A stretch of 64,000 nt of DNA from Chitinophagaceae bacterium (GTDB lineage Bacteria > Bacteroidota > Bacteroidia > Chitinophagales > UBA10324), in the NCBI GenBank assembly GCA_016704325.1, contig JADJAG010000008.1, positions 682,001 to 746,000 of the forward strand, read 5' to 3'. Under the pieces are notes generated by a model. The model was not told where the DNA came from. It ran no database searches and worked only from the letters and a program-made list of their open reading frames with translations. Below, one piece after another: positions 54,605-64,000 of this stretch. Made by a program: the position numbers and the translations under genes. Position 1 is the stretch's first letter. Each line of letters starts with the position of its first letter.

Positions 54605-56257
54605 CTACACCATCTTCCTGCTCCCCACCCACACAAACCTTTTAATTACAAACTCCGGATTCGTAAATGATGCATTGCCTGCAGGATTACCGCCTGTGAC
54701 ATGAAAATCGGAAAAGGCAGCATGCTGATTTACCCAAATTGGACCGGTGAGGTTAAAAGTAACCGGCGTAAATACTTCTTCCATTTCTTCTTTAATCATT
54801 TTCATCACCGCTTCATCTGTTGAATAGGCTGCACAGGTAATGGCACCCTGGTGTGCGGCAAGCTCCTTTGAAAGCTTTACCGATTCCGTTGTATTTTTTG
54901 TTCGAATGGCAATGGCAATCGGGCCGAAGAGTTCACTTTCAAAAATTGCAGTATCGGCAGCACCTGCTTCCAGCAATACCGGAGATAACGTTCTTGAATT
55001 TTCAAATTCTTCATGCTTCACAGCAACTGATGCCAGCCACATTTTACCTCCCATTCCTTCTGCTTTGAAAGCCCGCTCTTTCGTTTGTTCATTCTGCACA
55101 GCACCCAGCACACCGGCTCCCATTTTAGGATTGTTCACCAGGTTGTTGAAGGCATCCTTAAGTTGCGTAACTACTTCATCAAAAGAAAGAAACTGATCAC
55201 CAACAGCTACCAGTTCCGGAATAAAAATATTCTGCGGAGCTGTGCACATTTGTCCGCTATAGAGCGAAACGGAGAAGGCAATATTTTGCAAAACCGGTTC
55301 CAACTCTTTCACTGAATCAAAGATCACGGAATTCACACCGGCCTTTTCTGTGAAAACCGTTTTGCCGGGAATGGTTTCAATATAATTTCCAAATGCTGTG
55401 CTGCCGGTATAGTCAATCAACTTAACAGCAGGATGTGTTGCCAGCTCTTTGGTAATGGGATGCTTTGCACTATCAGCTGCAAGCTGAACCGTATTCGGAC
55501 CAAATCCATTTTCAGTGAGTGTGTGCTGAATGGCAGCCACACAGATAGCAATCGGCAATATTGCTTTGGGATGCGGTTTTACCAACACGGCGTTTCCGGT
55601 GATGAGACTTGCATAGATTCCGGGCAAGCTATTCCAAACAGGAAAAGTTGAACAGCCAATCACCAGGCCGATGCCTTTCGGCTTTGGTTCATAGGTCTTT
55701 TCCAGCTTTACTGAAAATTTTCCCATTGGTTTTTCCCAGAGTACTTTTTCGGGAAAGCGGGTAAGTTCATAATATCCCATTGCCAGGGCTTCCAGCGCCC
55801 GATCGGCTGCATGCGGGCCCGATGCCTGGAACGACATCATCCAGGATTGGCCGGTGGTATGCTGCGTGGCTAAGGCAATATCAAAAAAATGGTTTTTCAT
55901 TTTCTCCAGCGATGCAGCAAGCAAGCCGTACCGCTCTGCCGGTTTAACATGTTTCCATTCCTCAAAAGCTTTCAAGGCATTGCTGACCAGGTGATCGGTT
56001 TTATAAATGGGATACGCTATGTTTAATGGTTCTCCTGTAAAAGGTGAGACCTCTTCCCCTTTCCAGGCAGTTGGTTCGCCCTGTGAAGGCAAATCAAAAT
56101 TTGCGTTCAGATACTCTTTGTAGGTATTGCTACCTGCCGCCGGTGCATCTTCTCCGTAAGCTTTCGGATGTTCAGGAAAAGCTGCATAATAGGTACGTTC
56201 ATGAATGGCCTGTATAGCACGGTCAAGCAAGGGTTTGTGCTGTTCGAAGAGTGTCAT
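54605..56257 (-). CDS. paaN: PaaN-type aldehyde dehydrogenase-like protein (phenylacetate degradation)
   Basis: The 550-residue protein belongs to the aldehyde-dehydrogenase superfamily. It has the PaaN-type opening (LDRAIQAIHERTYYAAFPEHP, then EDAPAAG), the cofactor region IGCSTFPVWNSLPGIYASL, ITGNAVLVKPHPKAILP, DYTGSTAFGNYIE and the catalytic Cys in SLYSGQMCTAPQN. PaaN is assigned to ring-opening aldehyde handling in phenylacetyl-CoA degradation. No other paa genes are within the window, so the assignment rests on sequence alone. Confidence 0.85.
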   Translation of the reverse strand: MTLFEQHKPLLDRAIQAIHERTYYAAFPEHPKAYGEDAPAAGSNTYKEYLNANFDLPSQGEPTAWKGEEVSPFTGEPLNIAYPIYKTDHLVSNALKAFEEWKHVKPAERYGLLAASLEKMKNHFFDIALATQHTTGQSWMMSFQASGPHAADRALEALAMGYYELTRFPEKVLWEKPMGKFSVKLEKTYEPKPKGIGLVIGCSTFPVWNSLPGIYASLITGNAVLVKPHPKAILPIAICVAAIQHTLTENGFGPNTVQLAADSAKHPITKELATHPAVKLIDYTGSTAFGNYIETIPGKTVFTEKAGVNSVIFDSVKELEPVLQNIAFSVSLYSGQMCTAPQNIFIPELVAVGDQFLSFDEVVTQLKDAFNNLVNNPKMGAGVLGAVQNEQTKERAFKAEGMGGKMWLASVAVKHEEFENSRTLSPVLLEAGAADTAIFESELFGPIAIAIRTKNTTESVKLSKELAAHQGAITCAAYSTDEAVMKMIKEEMEEVFTPVTFNLTGPIWVNQHAAFSDFHVTGGNPAGNASFTNPEFVIKRFVWVGSRKMV

Positions 56258-56478
56258 TTATGGATAAGATTTAGTGTGCTTGAATACATTAAGCAAATGC
56301 AAAAGTAGGAGAAGCGGGCGGCAAGGAAAAATTAAATTGATAGAATCGATTTTTACGCATGCATTTATCGAAGTGCTTCGACAACGTATTCTCCTGTAAC
56401 TGTCACATCTGCAATCAAAATGAGATGAATGCTTACAGGAAAAGAAAATTTTAGCTAATACAATCTTAACTTAGCATC

Positions 56479-57114
56479 ATGTCAAAATTGCATCTGTTGT
56501 TTATTGCTGTGCTCACTTTTTTCGCGCCGGCCCTCTCTGCCCAACCTACTGACCCTTCCCTGATGAAGCAAAGGGAGTATGCTATGTATTGTATTCAAAA
56601 TTTAAAGGACGGCACCTTAGTGGTTCGGCTGAACTTCAAAACAAAAGCAATCAATGCGCTGCTTCAGGCCGGAAATACCAATGGTGCCAACGATATCCGA
56701 TACAAGCAGGAGGAAGAGAATATTACGATTATGAAAGCTTTCAAAAAGCATTTTAAATTCTGTCCTGTATATTTTGTCTCTTTCGATTCCACGATTGCAT
56801 TGGTAAATGGAAGGCAAGCAGGCGTGTTTCTCAATGATGACCTGAAACCTGATCCAGCCATTCAACTCCGGTCGGCCTTTTTCCTTTTTGCTGAATACGG
56901 TATGATTGAAACAGCAGTAGCTCCCGATAAGCTGAATCCGGAACAGGAGACCTCACAGCGCGGCATCATGGAAGATGCATTGATTATCCGCGATAAGGAC
57001 CTGAAACTGTTGAAGGATCCATTCCCCTATTATGTACACCTGGGCAATTGGGATGCCCGGGCAAAAAAGCTGAATAAGAAATTCGAGAAGTACTATCAGC
57101 TCACATTACCCTGA
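56479..57114 (+). CDS. Hypothetical exported protein
   Basis: A 211-residue protein with a clear signal peptide (MSKLHLLFIAVLTFFAPALS, AQ). The mature part has a mixed alpha/beta look (GTLVVRLNFKTKAINALLQA, FCPVYFVSFDSTIAL), with conserved-looking GIMEDALIIRDKDL, and ends basic. There is no lipobox or sorting domain, so it is probably periplasmic. Family not recognised, though such proteins are common in Bacteroidota. Confidence 0.7.
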   Translation: MSKLHLLFIAVLTFFAPALSAQPTDPSLMKQREYAMYCIQNLKDGTLVVRLNFKTKAINALLQAGNTNGANDIRYKQEEENITIMKAFKKHFKFCPVYFVSFDSTIALVNGRQAGVFLNDDLKPDPAIQLRSAFFLFAEYGMIETAVAPDKLNPEQETSQRGIMEDALIIRDKDLKLLKDPFPYYVHLGNWDARAKKLNKKFEKYYQLTLP

Positions 57115-57132
57115 ATATTTATTGAATTTCAA

Positions 57133-57267
57133 TATTGTCCGACTAAAAAATTGGGGTTTATGCTGAAACCCAATACTGGCGCGCATCCTATAACCCCACG
57201 CTTCAGCGTGGGGTTATAGGATGAAACCCGCTCCTGGCGGGCTTTAGCCCAAATTAGTCGGACAATA
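57133..57267. repeat. Nested palindromic element (MITE-like)
   Basis: Terminal inverted repeats TATTGTCCGACTAA (57133-57146) and its complement (57254-57267) enclose a near-perfect palindrome at 57185-57222 (ATCCTATAACCCCACGCT with its complement, 2-nt loop) and a CCCGC/GCGGG hairpin. It lies between convergent genes. Confidence 0.75.
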
Positions 57268-57302
57268 GTGATTGAATTTATATCAACGAGGAATAATGAT
57301 TG

Positions 57303-58712
57303 CTATTTAAGTTGCTCCAATACCTGCCTGCCCTGTTCATTATCCGGATTCAGTGCTACCGATTTAGCATAGTTGATTTTTGCATTGGCAGTATCACCTT
57401 TTAACAAATAGGCTTCACCCAGGCTGTCAAAAGCATTGGCATTCTGTGGAAATAATTTTGTGTTATGATTAAATAACACAAGCGCTTCATCAATGCGCTT
57501 CTCTCCAAGTAAAGTATAACCCAATTGATTATAGAAAAAAGGACCTTGAATGGTTTCATAGCCGTTTTGTTCCAACAGTTCATTCGCTGAAAGAATAAAT
57601 GGACCGGCACCTAATGAGGAAAGTTGGTTGTAAGCGAAACGAAACCTCGGTATCCTGGGCTTATCATACCTTTTGCCCCTGATGACCTGGCCGATTCTGA
57701 GGCAAAGCTCCTCTGCAGGCCGGTCTATATCAGAAAAATTTGATAAGGCAATCACGATATAGTTTAGGCCTGGAAACAGTTCCACATCGGCATTCCAGCC
57801 CGGCAGTCCGCCGGCAAAGCCGAATTCAGCCTTTTCATTGGTAAGTATCTCTGATAAAGTAAAGTCCGGTTTAGCGGAAAAATCTGTAAAAAAAAGCAAT
57901 CGGTGGCTGTCATTAAGCAACCGGTTATCCGCACTTAATGACCAATAAAATTTCAGTAAGTCTGCTGTGGTGGAATATTGACCACCATCACCGGAAGGTG
58001 TAAACCCATCATTCACTACATGTTCTGTTGCCTTTTTTCCATTAGGGCTAACGTTGGTACCATTGGCGCAATTTTCCAGTTTCATTCCCGGATAATATGG
58101 TATCGAATGTCGCATATTCAATTTGTTAAAAATCCTGTCTTGCACATTCTGGTCAAATGAAAGCCCTGTTATTTTTTCAATGATTGCTGCAAGTACTACG
58201 TACCCGGAATTTGAATACGACCTGTCAGTGCCGGGCTCGAATAATAGTGGTTGACTGCTGATTATATGCAGGCGGTCGGCAATCGAATGTACTATGGCAG
58301 GATGATAATCACCCAATCCTGCTTCATGCCGCAATAGCATTCTGATGGTGATTTTATCACTGATAGTGGCTGGAAACAAAGCCAGATACTTGCTCAGTTT
58401 GTCGTCCATTTCCAACTTGCCTTCCTGCGACAACTGAGCGATTACCACCTGCGTAAAATCCTTCCCTATCGAACCAATGTTAAACTTTGAAGAATCATTA
58501 AAAGCTATTTTATGTTCCCAGTCAGCATACCCCTGAGATTTGCGGTAGATCACTTTTCCATTTTCCGCTACGAGTACATTGCCACTGAACATGTCAATTG
58601 CTGCACTTTCAGTTATCAACTGATCTAACTGTGATGTAAAATCAGTTTGTGCCAAAGCCATAGATACTGCCAGGCAGCCTAAAACCACATACAAGAGTAA
58701 TATTCTGATCAT
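57303..58712 (-). CDS. Serine hydrolase (class C beta-lactamase family) with TPR tail
   Basis: A 469-residue exported protein (signal ending SMALAQ). The catalytic SxxK is in FNIGSIGKDFTQ (about residues 77-88) and the YxN motif is YSNSGY, giving the penicillin-binding-protein-like transferase fold. The third motif (usually HxG or KTG) is not obvious; EFGFAGGLPGW is the nearest match. A C-terminal region of about 90 residues contains tetratricopeptide repeats (GYTLLGEKRIDEALVLFNHN, AFDSLGEAYLLKGDTANA). Likely a peptidase or esterase acting in the periplasm. Confidence 0.85.
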   Translation of the reverse strand: MIRILLLYVVLGCLAVSMALAQTDFTSQLDQLITESAAIDMFSGNVLVAENGKVIYRKSQGYADWEHKIAFNDSSKFNIGSIGKDFTQVVIAQLSQEGKLEMDDKLSKYLALFPATISDKITIRMLLRHEAGLGDYHPAIVHSIADRLHIISSQPLLFEPGTDRSYSNSGYVVLAAIIEKITGLSFDQNVQDRIFNKLNMRHSIPYYPGMKLENCANGTNVSPNGKKATEHVVNDGFTPSGDGGQYSTTADLLKFYWSLSADNRLLNDSHRLLFFTDFSAKPDFTLSEILTNEKAEFGFAGGLPGWNADVELFPGLNYIVIALSNFSDIDRPAEELCLRIGQVIRGKRYDKPRIPRFRFAYNQLSSLGAGPFILSANELLEQNGYETIQGPFFYNQLGYTLLGEKRIDEALVLFNHNTKLFPQNANAFDSLGEAYLLKGDTANAKINYAKSVALNPDNEQGRQVLEQLK

Positions 58713-58866
58713 TAGTTTTTTGATAAAGCTACCTGTAACAATAGGTCTCTGCGGTTAAGCTAAAGTTAAAATGGGTTAAAGCAAGGTTAAATAAGTACTT
58801 TAATTAATTATTACCATGACAGAAATCATAATTAAAAAATGAGTTACCCTTCAATTTTATGCAGGT

Positions 58867-59583
58867 ATGATCCGCAAAAAACTCTTCAGAGAACGCAACT
58901 CCGTATTCCATCTTCGGGGTAAAGAAATTCAAAGGATAGAAACTTTCAGTGATGCCATTTTTGCATTTTCCATTTCCTTGCTCATCATGTCGCTGGAAGT
59001 ACCACAGACATTTGAAGAATTGGAAATCATCGTTCATAATTTTCTGCCATTTGTGGCCACCGTTTTACTGGTAGCACTTTTCTGGCGTGAGCAAAACCGA
59101 TATTTCCGACACTATGGATTAGGTGATGCGCTGGTAGTTTGGCTAAACATCCTGCTGCTGGTAGTCATTTTGTTCTATGTATATCCTTTGAAATTTCTCT
59201 TCTCCCTGCTGCTCTCTATGTTTACTCATGCAAACTATTTTCCAAAGGCTGGTGATGCAGTAATCATACAAGCACACGATTTCCCAAGCTTAATCCTTAT
59301 TTACAGTGTAGGATATGCTGTTATCTGGTTTCTGTTCTTCCTGCTCTATGAAATTGCCTGGTACAGAAGAGTGCAACTAAGGTTGAACAGATTTGAAAGT
59401 GCAGTGACAAAAAAAGAGTTACGGGGTGCATTTCTAAATGCATGCATTGGAGTATGCGCTATGATCTTTGCAGGGTTTCACGCTCCGGTTCCTGCAGGAA
59501 TATGCTTTTTAATGATACCCCTGGTTCTTTGGTTTGTCGACTGGCGAATGAAGCATGAATTAATTATCAGTGAATCAAACTAA
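58867..59583 (+). CDS. TMEM175-type potassium channel family protein
   Basis: A 238-residue membrane protein beginning with the family hallmark RIETFSDAIFAFSISLLIMS, where the FSD motif lines the pore entry. It has about six membrane helices (AIFAFSISLLIM, FLPFVATVLLVALFW, VVWLNILLLVVILFYVY, LILIYSVGYAVIWFLFFLL, FLNACIGVCAMIFAGF, GICFLMIPLVLWFVDW), as expected for a bacterial one-repeat TMEM175 (DUF1211). Such proteins form tetrameric potassium channels. Confidence 0.9.
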   Translation: MIRKKLFRERNSVFHLRGKEIQRIETFSDAIFAFSISLLIMSLEVPQTFEELEIIVHNFLPFVATVLLVALFWREQNRYFRHYGLGDALVVWLNILLLVVILFYVYPLKFLFSLLLSMFTHANYFPKAGDAVIIQAHDFPSLILIYSVGYAVIWFLFFLLYEIAWYRRVQLRLNRFESAVTKKELRGAFLNACIGVCAMIFAGFHAPVPAGICFLMIPLVLWFVDWRMKHELIISESN

Positions 59584-59640
59584 GTGCTTCAATTCTTTAT
59601 AAGTCATTTCAATTTATCTTTTAGCACATTTGTTTGAAAA

Positions 59641-62139
59641 CTATTTCATAGTCTTAATCCACTTATCCGTTAGCATTTGCGCACCGGGAATTTTGACCTC
59701 CAGGAAGTAAACTCCCGGGCTATACGTGCTCACATCCAAATGAAAGTTTTGAGTCTTATTCTTGATGTCGGATTCAAATACAACCTGGCCCATCAGGTTA
59801 ATTAGTCTAAGCTTTCCCATGCTCACAGGCTGACTCAATTGCACTGTTAAATTGTTGACAGCCGGATTGGGATACAAGATTAAACCTAAAGGGGATGCTT
59901 CAGCTACTTCAGGTAAAGAACCAATAAGTTGAGGAACAATTTGTATCGAGTAATCCTCTACTTCACCATGAGGAAACGTATCACAAGCTGCCTGTGGTTG
60001 TTTCCGTTTCATTGAAATACGCAATCTCGTCTTACCAATAGTTGCCGTTGGAGGTACCTGGAAGCTCTTAATCATGACACCCTTCTTATTAGAACTTTTA
60101 TTCAAAATTATTTCCTCATTTTCAAAAATTCCGTTTCCGTTATAATCAATCCAGCACTTCCAGGATTCATTAAATTTCATATCTGAATATCCGGCACTGA
60201 AACTGATAGAATTTTGAGAATTAATTGGAAGTGTAGCTGCCAGATCAGTACCATCAAAATAGCCATTATCGCTACCTGATGTACGTTCAATCGTACCCAG
60301 TTGCACATAGTCAATCCATTCCTTATCGGTTTCCTTGCCAGCTGAAGCGCAATAAACCACCAAAGGCTGAAATGACACCGTATAGTCTTCCACTTCACCA
60401 TACTTGAACGATTCACAAGTGCTGGCAACAGTATCAAACTTCATTGAAATACGCATTCGTGTTGATCCGGCTAAACCACTGGGTATCATAAAGGTGCCTG
60501 TAACAGCAGTGCTGGTTGGGAGGGATTGAAAAACCTTCTCATTAGCATCTAAAAAATCAAGGTCCTTATTATAGTCGATCCACACAGAGAATAGTTCATC
60601 ATACGCTGTTCCTGAATATCCCGGTGTCAGCGTAATGGATACGGTAGATGCCGGCTGAAGGTCTGCCACAAGGTTGGTAAAATCAGAATAGCCGGGCCCG
60701 GCACCTGAAACATAGTTCAAGGTTGTCAGGCTGACTGACTGTATCCACTCTCCGCTGGTTGATTGTCCTTTTGAAACACAATAAGCAGGAGGATTGGGAA
60801 TGCAGGATGAAGAAAGACAACTGGCAGCATCAACAGTAGCCCTTATGGCTTCACCTGGCAATTCACCAAAACCGTTGTTAAAATTAACCCCAAAGGTTGT
60901 GAGATGACAATAGCTCATTATCGTTCCTCCATCTAAGGGTGTGGGTCCCAATTGACAGCTCCCTCCTTCATTCGGATACCCTGCCAAAGGTCCGCAGTTA
61001 TCAATAGCGCCTCCCGGCCAGTTGCAATTATGTGTATGAAACGATCCAAGTAAATGACCGAATTCATGTGCCACCACATTCACAGTCCAGGAATAGGCAG
61101 GCACCGTTCCGAAAGAGAATTCAATGTCGCTGTAACAATAGCTGTTTTCCGTTTGGCACAAACCATTCACTGCTGCAGCAACGCCACCAAGGTTGCCCGG
61201 CTCCATTGATAACAGTTGACCAATATCTCCGTTAAATGATGCACGAAAACTCTTGAATAAATTAAGCTGGGTTATTGACGATACGGCATTGAATGGATCT
61301 GATGATGTCCATACAAATATTTCTGAAATTGCAGTCTTAATATCATCATTATTATAGAGCATTGCCACATTGTTATGAAGTGCAGTTACCCAGTTTATCG
61401 TACCGGAAAGACTTAATCCATTACTTTGAAAAATAGCATTGTCGGTCTCGTAGTAAATTCTTACACAATTTTCTGTCCGCAATGTGCCGGTTTGCTCCAG
61501 TAAAGCATTGAGCATTGGCGCATAGCCGGGATCATCATAGGTAGCACAAGATGTTGTTGTTTCACTAATAACATCACGCTCATTATAAATGATATAATCA
61601 TCGCTTTCCATTTCGTCTTCCAGTCGCTTGCCAATAACTATATTACCATCACCCGTTGCAATTAAGCCAACCACATCCTCATCGAAAAAAGAAAATGCAG
61701 CTACAGAATTAGGATCATCCTTTAATATGCCCTGATAGTAGCAGCCGGGATGATATGCAACCGGATAATTACCACTAACGTCCGTAAATATTTTAAAATC
61801 AGCAGCGAACAATTCTACCTTTACCAGTTCCAGGGTAATCGTTGAATTTTTATATGGCAATGTAAGTTCCATGCCACCAAGACCTTCCAGCATGATTGCT
61901 TTAAGTTCATTCCTCTGTAATTCGAGATTTGAATAATCACGTAATACCAGACTTTCCACTCCATCACCATTTACTAAAGTCCTGAACAATTCTCTTTTCT
62001 CAAGAACAGGAAACATTTCTTTATAAGCTTGCACATTGGTGGAAACATTGGAATGTTGACCGAATGCCACATGCATAAACAGGCAAGTTAAAATGCCAAT
62101 AACAAAAACCGGGTTTTGCAACAAATTATGGCCTCTCAT
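59641..62139 (-). CDS. Secreted reprolysin-like metalloprotease with GEVED and T9SS domains
   Basis: An 832-residue protein. A signal sequence (about 1-27) and a propeptide-like region (about 30-200) are followed by a metzincin domain with HEFGHLLGSFH at 358-368 and a downstream CxM-type turn (GTIMSYCHL). Two GEVED domains follow (each ending YGEVEDYTV or HGEVEDYSI, about 455-590 and 600-735), then a T9SS type A sorting domain (LGLILYPNPAVNNLTV ... GVYFLEVK). It should be exported by T9SS and act on extracellular proteins. The frame is intact. Confidence 0.9.
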   Translation of the reverse strand: MRGHNLLQNPVFVIGILTCLFMHVAFGQHSNVSTNVQAYKEMFPVLEKRELFRTLVNGDGVESLVLRDYSNLELQRNELKAIMLEGLGGMELTLPYKNSTITLELVKVELFAADFKIFTDVSGNYPVAYHPGCYYQGILKDDPNSVAAFSFFDEDVVGLIATGDGNIVIGKRLEDEMESDDYIIYNERDVISETTTSCATYDDPGYAPMLNALLEQTGTLRTENCVRIYYETDNAIFQSNGLSLSGTINWVTALHNNVAMLYNNDDIKTAISEIFVWTSSDPFNAVSSITQLNLFKSFRASFNGDIGQLLSMEPGNLGGVAAAVNGLCQTENSYCYSDIEFSFGTVPAYSWTVNVVAHEFGHLLGSFHTHNCNWPGGAIDNCGPLAGYPNEGGSCQLGPTPLDGGTIMSYCHLTTFGVNFNNGFGELPGEAIRATVDAASCLSSSCIPNPPAYCVSKGQSTSGEWIQSVSLTTLNYVSGAGPGYSDFTNLVADLQPASTVSITLTPGYSGTAYDELFSVWIDYNKDLDFLDANEKVFQSLPTSTAVTGTFMIPSGLAGSTRMRISMKFDTVASTCESFKYGEVEDYTVSFQPLVVYCASAGKETDKEWIDYVQLGTIERTSGSDNGYFDGTDLAATLPINSQNSISFSAGYSDMKFNESWKCWIDYNGNGIFENEEIILNKSSNKKGVMIKSFQVPPTATIGKTRLRISMKRKQPQAACDTFPHGEVEDYSIQIVPQLIGSLPEVAEASPLGLILYPNPAVNNLTVQLSQPVSMGKLRLINLMGQVVFESDIKNKTQNFHLDVSTYSPGVYFLEVKIPGAQMLTDKWIKTMK

Positions 62140-62519
62140 TTTATAAAAATTCTTCCATTTCGAAGTTAAATAAATTTTCCCGAATCTTTAATCACAATTT
62201 ACAACCTAATTCCATAAAAAATACACCTTATGCCGGAAAGCAGCATGCATTAACATTGATCATTAGCACATGCAAACCCCTTCCCTACTGAATTGTTCCC
62301 TAATAAATCAGGTTCTTTGGGAATCCTTCCAACCCACAAAAGGTAATATCTAAACATGTTAAAAAAAGACATTTGCCCATTCTTAATCAATAAAAGTTAC
62401 TAACAACGCTACCCTGCGAACTACTCAAAAAGTTTAAAAGCATACATAATCTCCCTGTAACTTTCTAAGCATTTCATTCGCCATACGGCACTTTTTCCCA
62501 ATAATAAAAACTCAAAATC

Positions 62520-63254
62520 ATGAAAATCCTCCTCATTCGCAGTTATTTGCTCCTCTTTTCTGTGCTATTCTGTACAAATGTTGATGCTCAAACAACCACC
62601 TCCAAGAACAATAACAGTTTAATTACTCAAAAAAGAAATCTAATCAATTATTCTGCACTTTCATTGAATATTCCCGCATCCATTGAGGTAAGCCAATCGG
62701 CTGATTATGCTTTTAGTATCACCGGCAAACAAGAATTGCTTGATCAAATTATAACGGAAATAAAAGACGGGGAACTGGTAATAACAACAAAAGATAAAAA
62801 ATGGAAATGGTCAGGCGAGCAAACGATCCGGATTTCCATCAGCCTTCCAAAGATAAATAGTATGGAAATAAATGGTTCCGGTCACATAACGGCTATTTCT
62901 GCTATGTCCACAGAAAAATTAAGCCTCCTGATTAATGGATCCGGCCATATCAGCACCATGACCATAAACGTAGCAGCTTTAAATGCAGAAATCAATGGTT
63001 CAGGTAGTATTTTAGAACTCTCCGGAAATGCGGATCAGATTACGATGGCTGTGAACGGATCCGGGAATATCAAAGCCGGCAAGCTACAATCTAAAAGAAG
63101 CACGATTGCCATATCAGGTTCGGGTAATATTGACGCCGGTTCTATAGCGTCTTTAGATGTAAATATTGCTGGCAGTGGAAATGTTTCCTATCAGGGCAAT
63201 CCTGAAAATGTGAAAAAAAGAATTGCCGGCTCAGGAACAGTAAGTCAAGAATAA
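62520..63254 (+). CDS. DUF2807 head-GIN-domain secreted protein
   Basis: A 244-residue protein with signal peptide (LLIRSYLLLFSVLFCTNVDAQ). The mature part is a repeating beta-structure in which INGSGHI, VNGSGNIKAG and ISGSGNIDAG recur at about 20-residue steps, the mark of DUF2807 (putative auto-transporter adhesin head, GIN domain). It starts a tandem pair with the next gene, 40 bp downstream. Probably on the cell surface or in the periplasm; function unknown. Confidence 0.85.
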   Translation: MKILLIRSYLLLFSVLFCTNVDAQTTTSKNNNSLITQKRNLINYSALSLNIPASIEVSQSADYAFSITGKQELLDQIITEIKDGELVITTKDKKWKWSGEQTIRISISLPKINSMEINGSGHITAISAMSTEKLSLLINGSGHISTMTINVAALNAEINGSGSILELSGNADQITMAVNGSGNIKAGKLQSKRSTIAISGSGNIDAGSIASLDVNIAGSGNVSYQGNPENVKKRIAGSGTVSQE

Positions 63255-63294
63255 GTATGTGTAACTTTGAGTTTTGGCTACAAAAAGAATTATC

Positions 63295-64000
63295 ATGAAA
63301 AATACCACGAGCTTATTGCATACCACTTTACTGTTTCTATTACTTGTTGCAAACGGCTATGCACAAGAAAATCCAACGGGCAACCGGATTATGCAGACCC
63401 GTAACCTATCAGATTTTAGTTTTATAAAACTGGAAATGAGCGGAACTGTTTATGTTCAGCAAGGCGACCAATTCAGCGTAACCATTGAAGCGGCACCCAC
63501 ATTAATTGATCAAATCATAACCACGGTGTCCGAAAGAACCCTGGTCATTGACCATAAAAACAAAAACTGGTCAGGTGCTTCTTCTATAGTCAAGGTATTT
63601 GTTCAACTACCATTGATCAATGGTTTGGAAGTAGCCGGATCGGGAGCCATTGAAGCCCAGACAAATCTAACAAGTAATTTACTTTCCTGTACGATGGGGG
63701 GATCAGGCATTATAAAACTGAAGGAGGTAGCTGCAGGTAAAATCAGCTTAAAGCTGGAAGGTTCGGGCAAAATTGCACTGACGAAGGCGACTGCCGAAAA
63801 CGCCATTCTGGAACTACATGGTTCCGGAAATTTAAGCTGCGAAAATATCACTGCAAAGCTTTTAGCTGTCACACTGGATGGCTCCGGAGACATCACGATA
63901 CCTGCAATAGCTACCGGTAAGCTTTATATACAAAACACAGGTTCAGGAAGTATCCGCCAACTAAAAGGAGTAGCTGCAGAAGTTTTACTGGAAAACAATG
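63295..64000 (+). CDS. DUF2807 secreted protein, cut by window edge
   Basis: ATG 63295 opens MKNTTSLLHTTLLFLLLVAN with a signal peptide ending GYAQ. The frame stays open to the end of the window (235 codons). It contains the same GSG-containing repeats as the preceding gene (VAGSGAIEAQ, MGGSGIIKLKE, LEGSGKIALTK, LDGSGDITIP). It is a paralogue of the upstream gene, probably in one operon. Confidence 0.85.
   Translation, partial: MKNTTSLLHTTLLFLLLVANGYAQENPTGNRIMQTRNLSDFSFIKLEMSGTVYVQQGDQFSVTIEAAPTLIDQIITTVSERTLVIDHKNKNWSGASSIVKVFVQLPLINGLEVAGSGAIEAQTNLTSNLLSCTMGGSGIIKLKEVAAGKISLKLEGSGKIALTKATAENAILELHGSGNLSCENITAKLLAVTLDGSGDITIPAIATGKLYIQNTGSGSIRQLKGVAAEVLLENN

Overview
The window comes from a Bacteroidota chromosome, probably a Chitinophagia/Saprospiria-type relative. 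Support comes from type IX secretion (T9SS) sorting domains on several secreted proteins, ELWxxDGT-repeat, GEVED and DUF2807 proteins, PorT-like outer-membrane barrels and a Bacteroidota-style tyrosine integrase and Mob relaxase. Species cannot be told from the sequence.

Layout. (1) 1-6.9 kb is a graveyard at an integration hot spot: the 3' end of an unknown gene, a toprim-primase start fused head-on to an excisionase start, a many-times frameshifted ELWxxDGT/T9SS gene, a decayed Fic gene and three old element-end junctions. (2) 6870-46141 is a 39-kb mobilizable island bounded by a 49-bp direct repeat that is the 3' half of the initiator tRNA gene. The complete tRNA-fMet lies at the right end (46095-46166, minus). 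The integrase is next to the left end; the relaxase module and an excisionase-like HTH gene are next to the right end. (3) 46.2-64 kb is ordinary chromosome: acyl-CoA dehydrogenase, PaaN, NYN nuclease, HhH protein, MBL hydrolase, TMEM175 channel, serine hydrolase, a T9SS metalloprotease and two DUF2807 proteins, interspersed with palindromic and tandem repeats.

Inside the island the order is: integrase, HNH-type protein, radC remnant with four iteron-like repeats, a nested cassette (VirD4-like ATPase, small protein, large serine recombinase), an OLD-family nuclease broken by an in-frame stop, small regulators, a RuvC-like protein lacking the usual acidic residues, an orphan N6-methylase-like protein, ArdC-type antirestriction protein, a HEPN-like protein, a TIR-like protein, a roughly 690-nt structured RNA candidate, a block of secreted proteins (M43 protease, tandem beta-helix proteins), a detached copy of the RNA's 3' domain, a type I restriction-modification operon, an IS1-like fragment, and a transfer operon (vWA-like protein, 4-TM protein, 53-aa membrane peptide, VirD4 coupling protein, 54-aa peptide, MobC, MobA) followed by a 20-bp perfect inverted repeat that is a candidate oriT. 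There is no type IV secretion apparatus, so the island probably uses a helper's channel.

Most unusual signal: the large RNA candidate at 23606-24294. Its ends pair perfectly over 11 bp across 689 nt, it holds several 9-bp or longer stems and a GNRA tetraloop, and its 3' domain recurs 7 kb away with a stem-preserving wobble change and a rewired closing stem.

Caveat: at least ten genes, including ordinary chromosomal ones, carry single-nucleotide frameshifts, often in homopolymers. Some of these may be assembly indels rather than real mutations. All function calls rest on motif recognition by eye; no database search was made.
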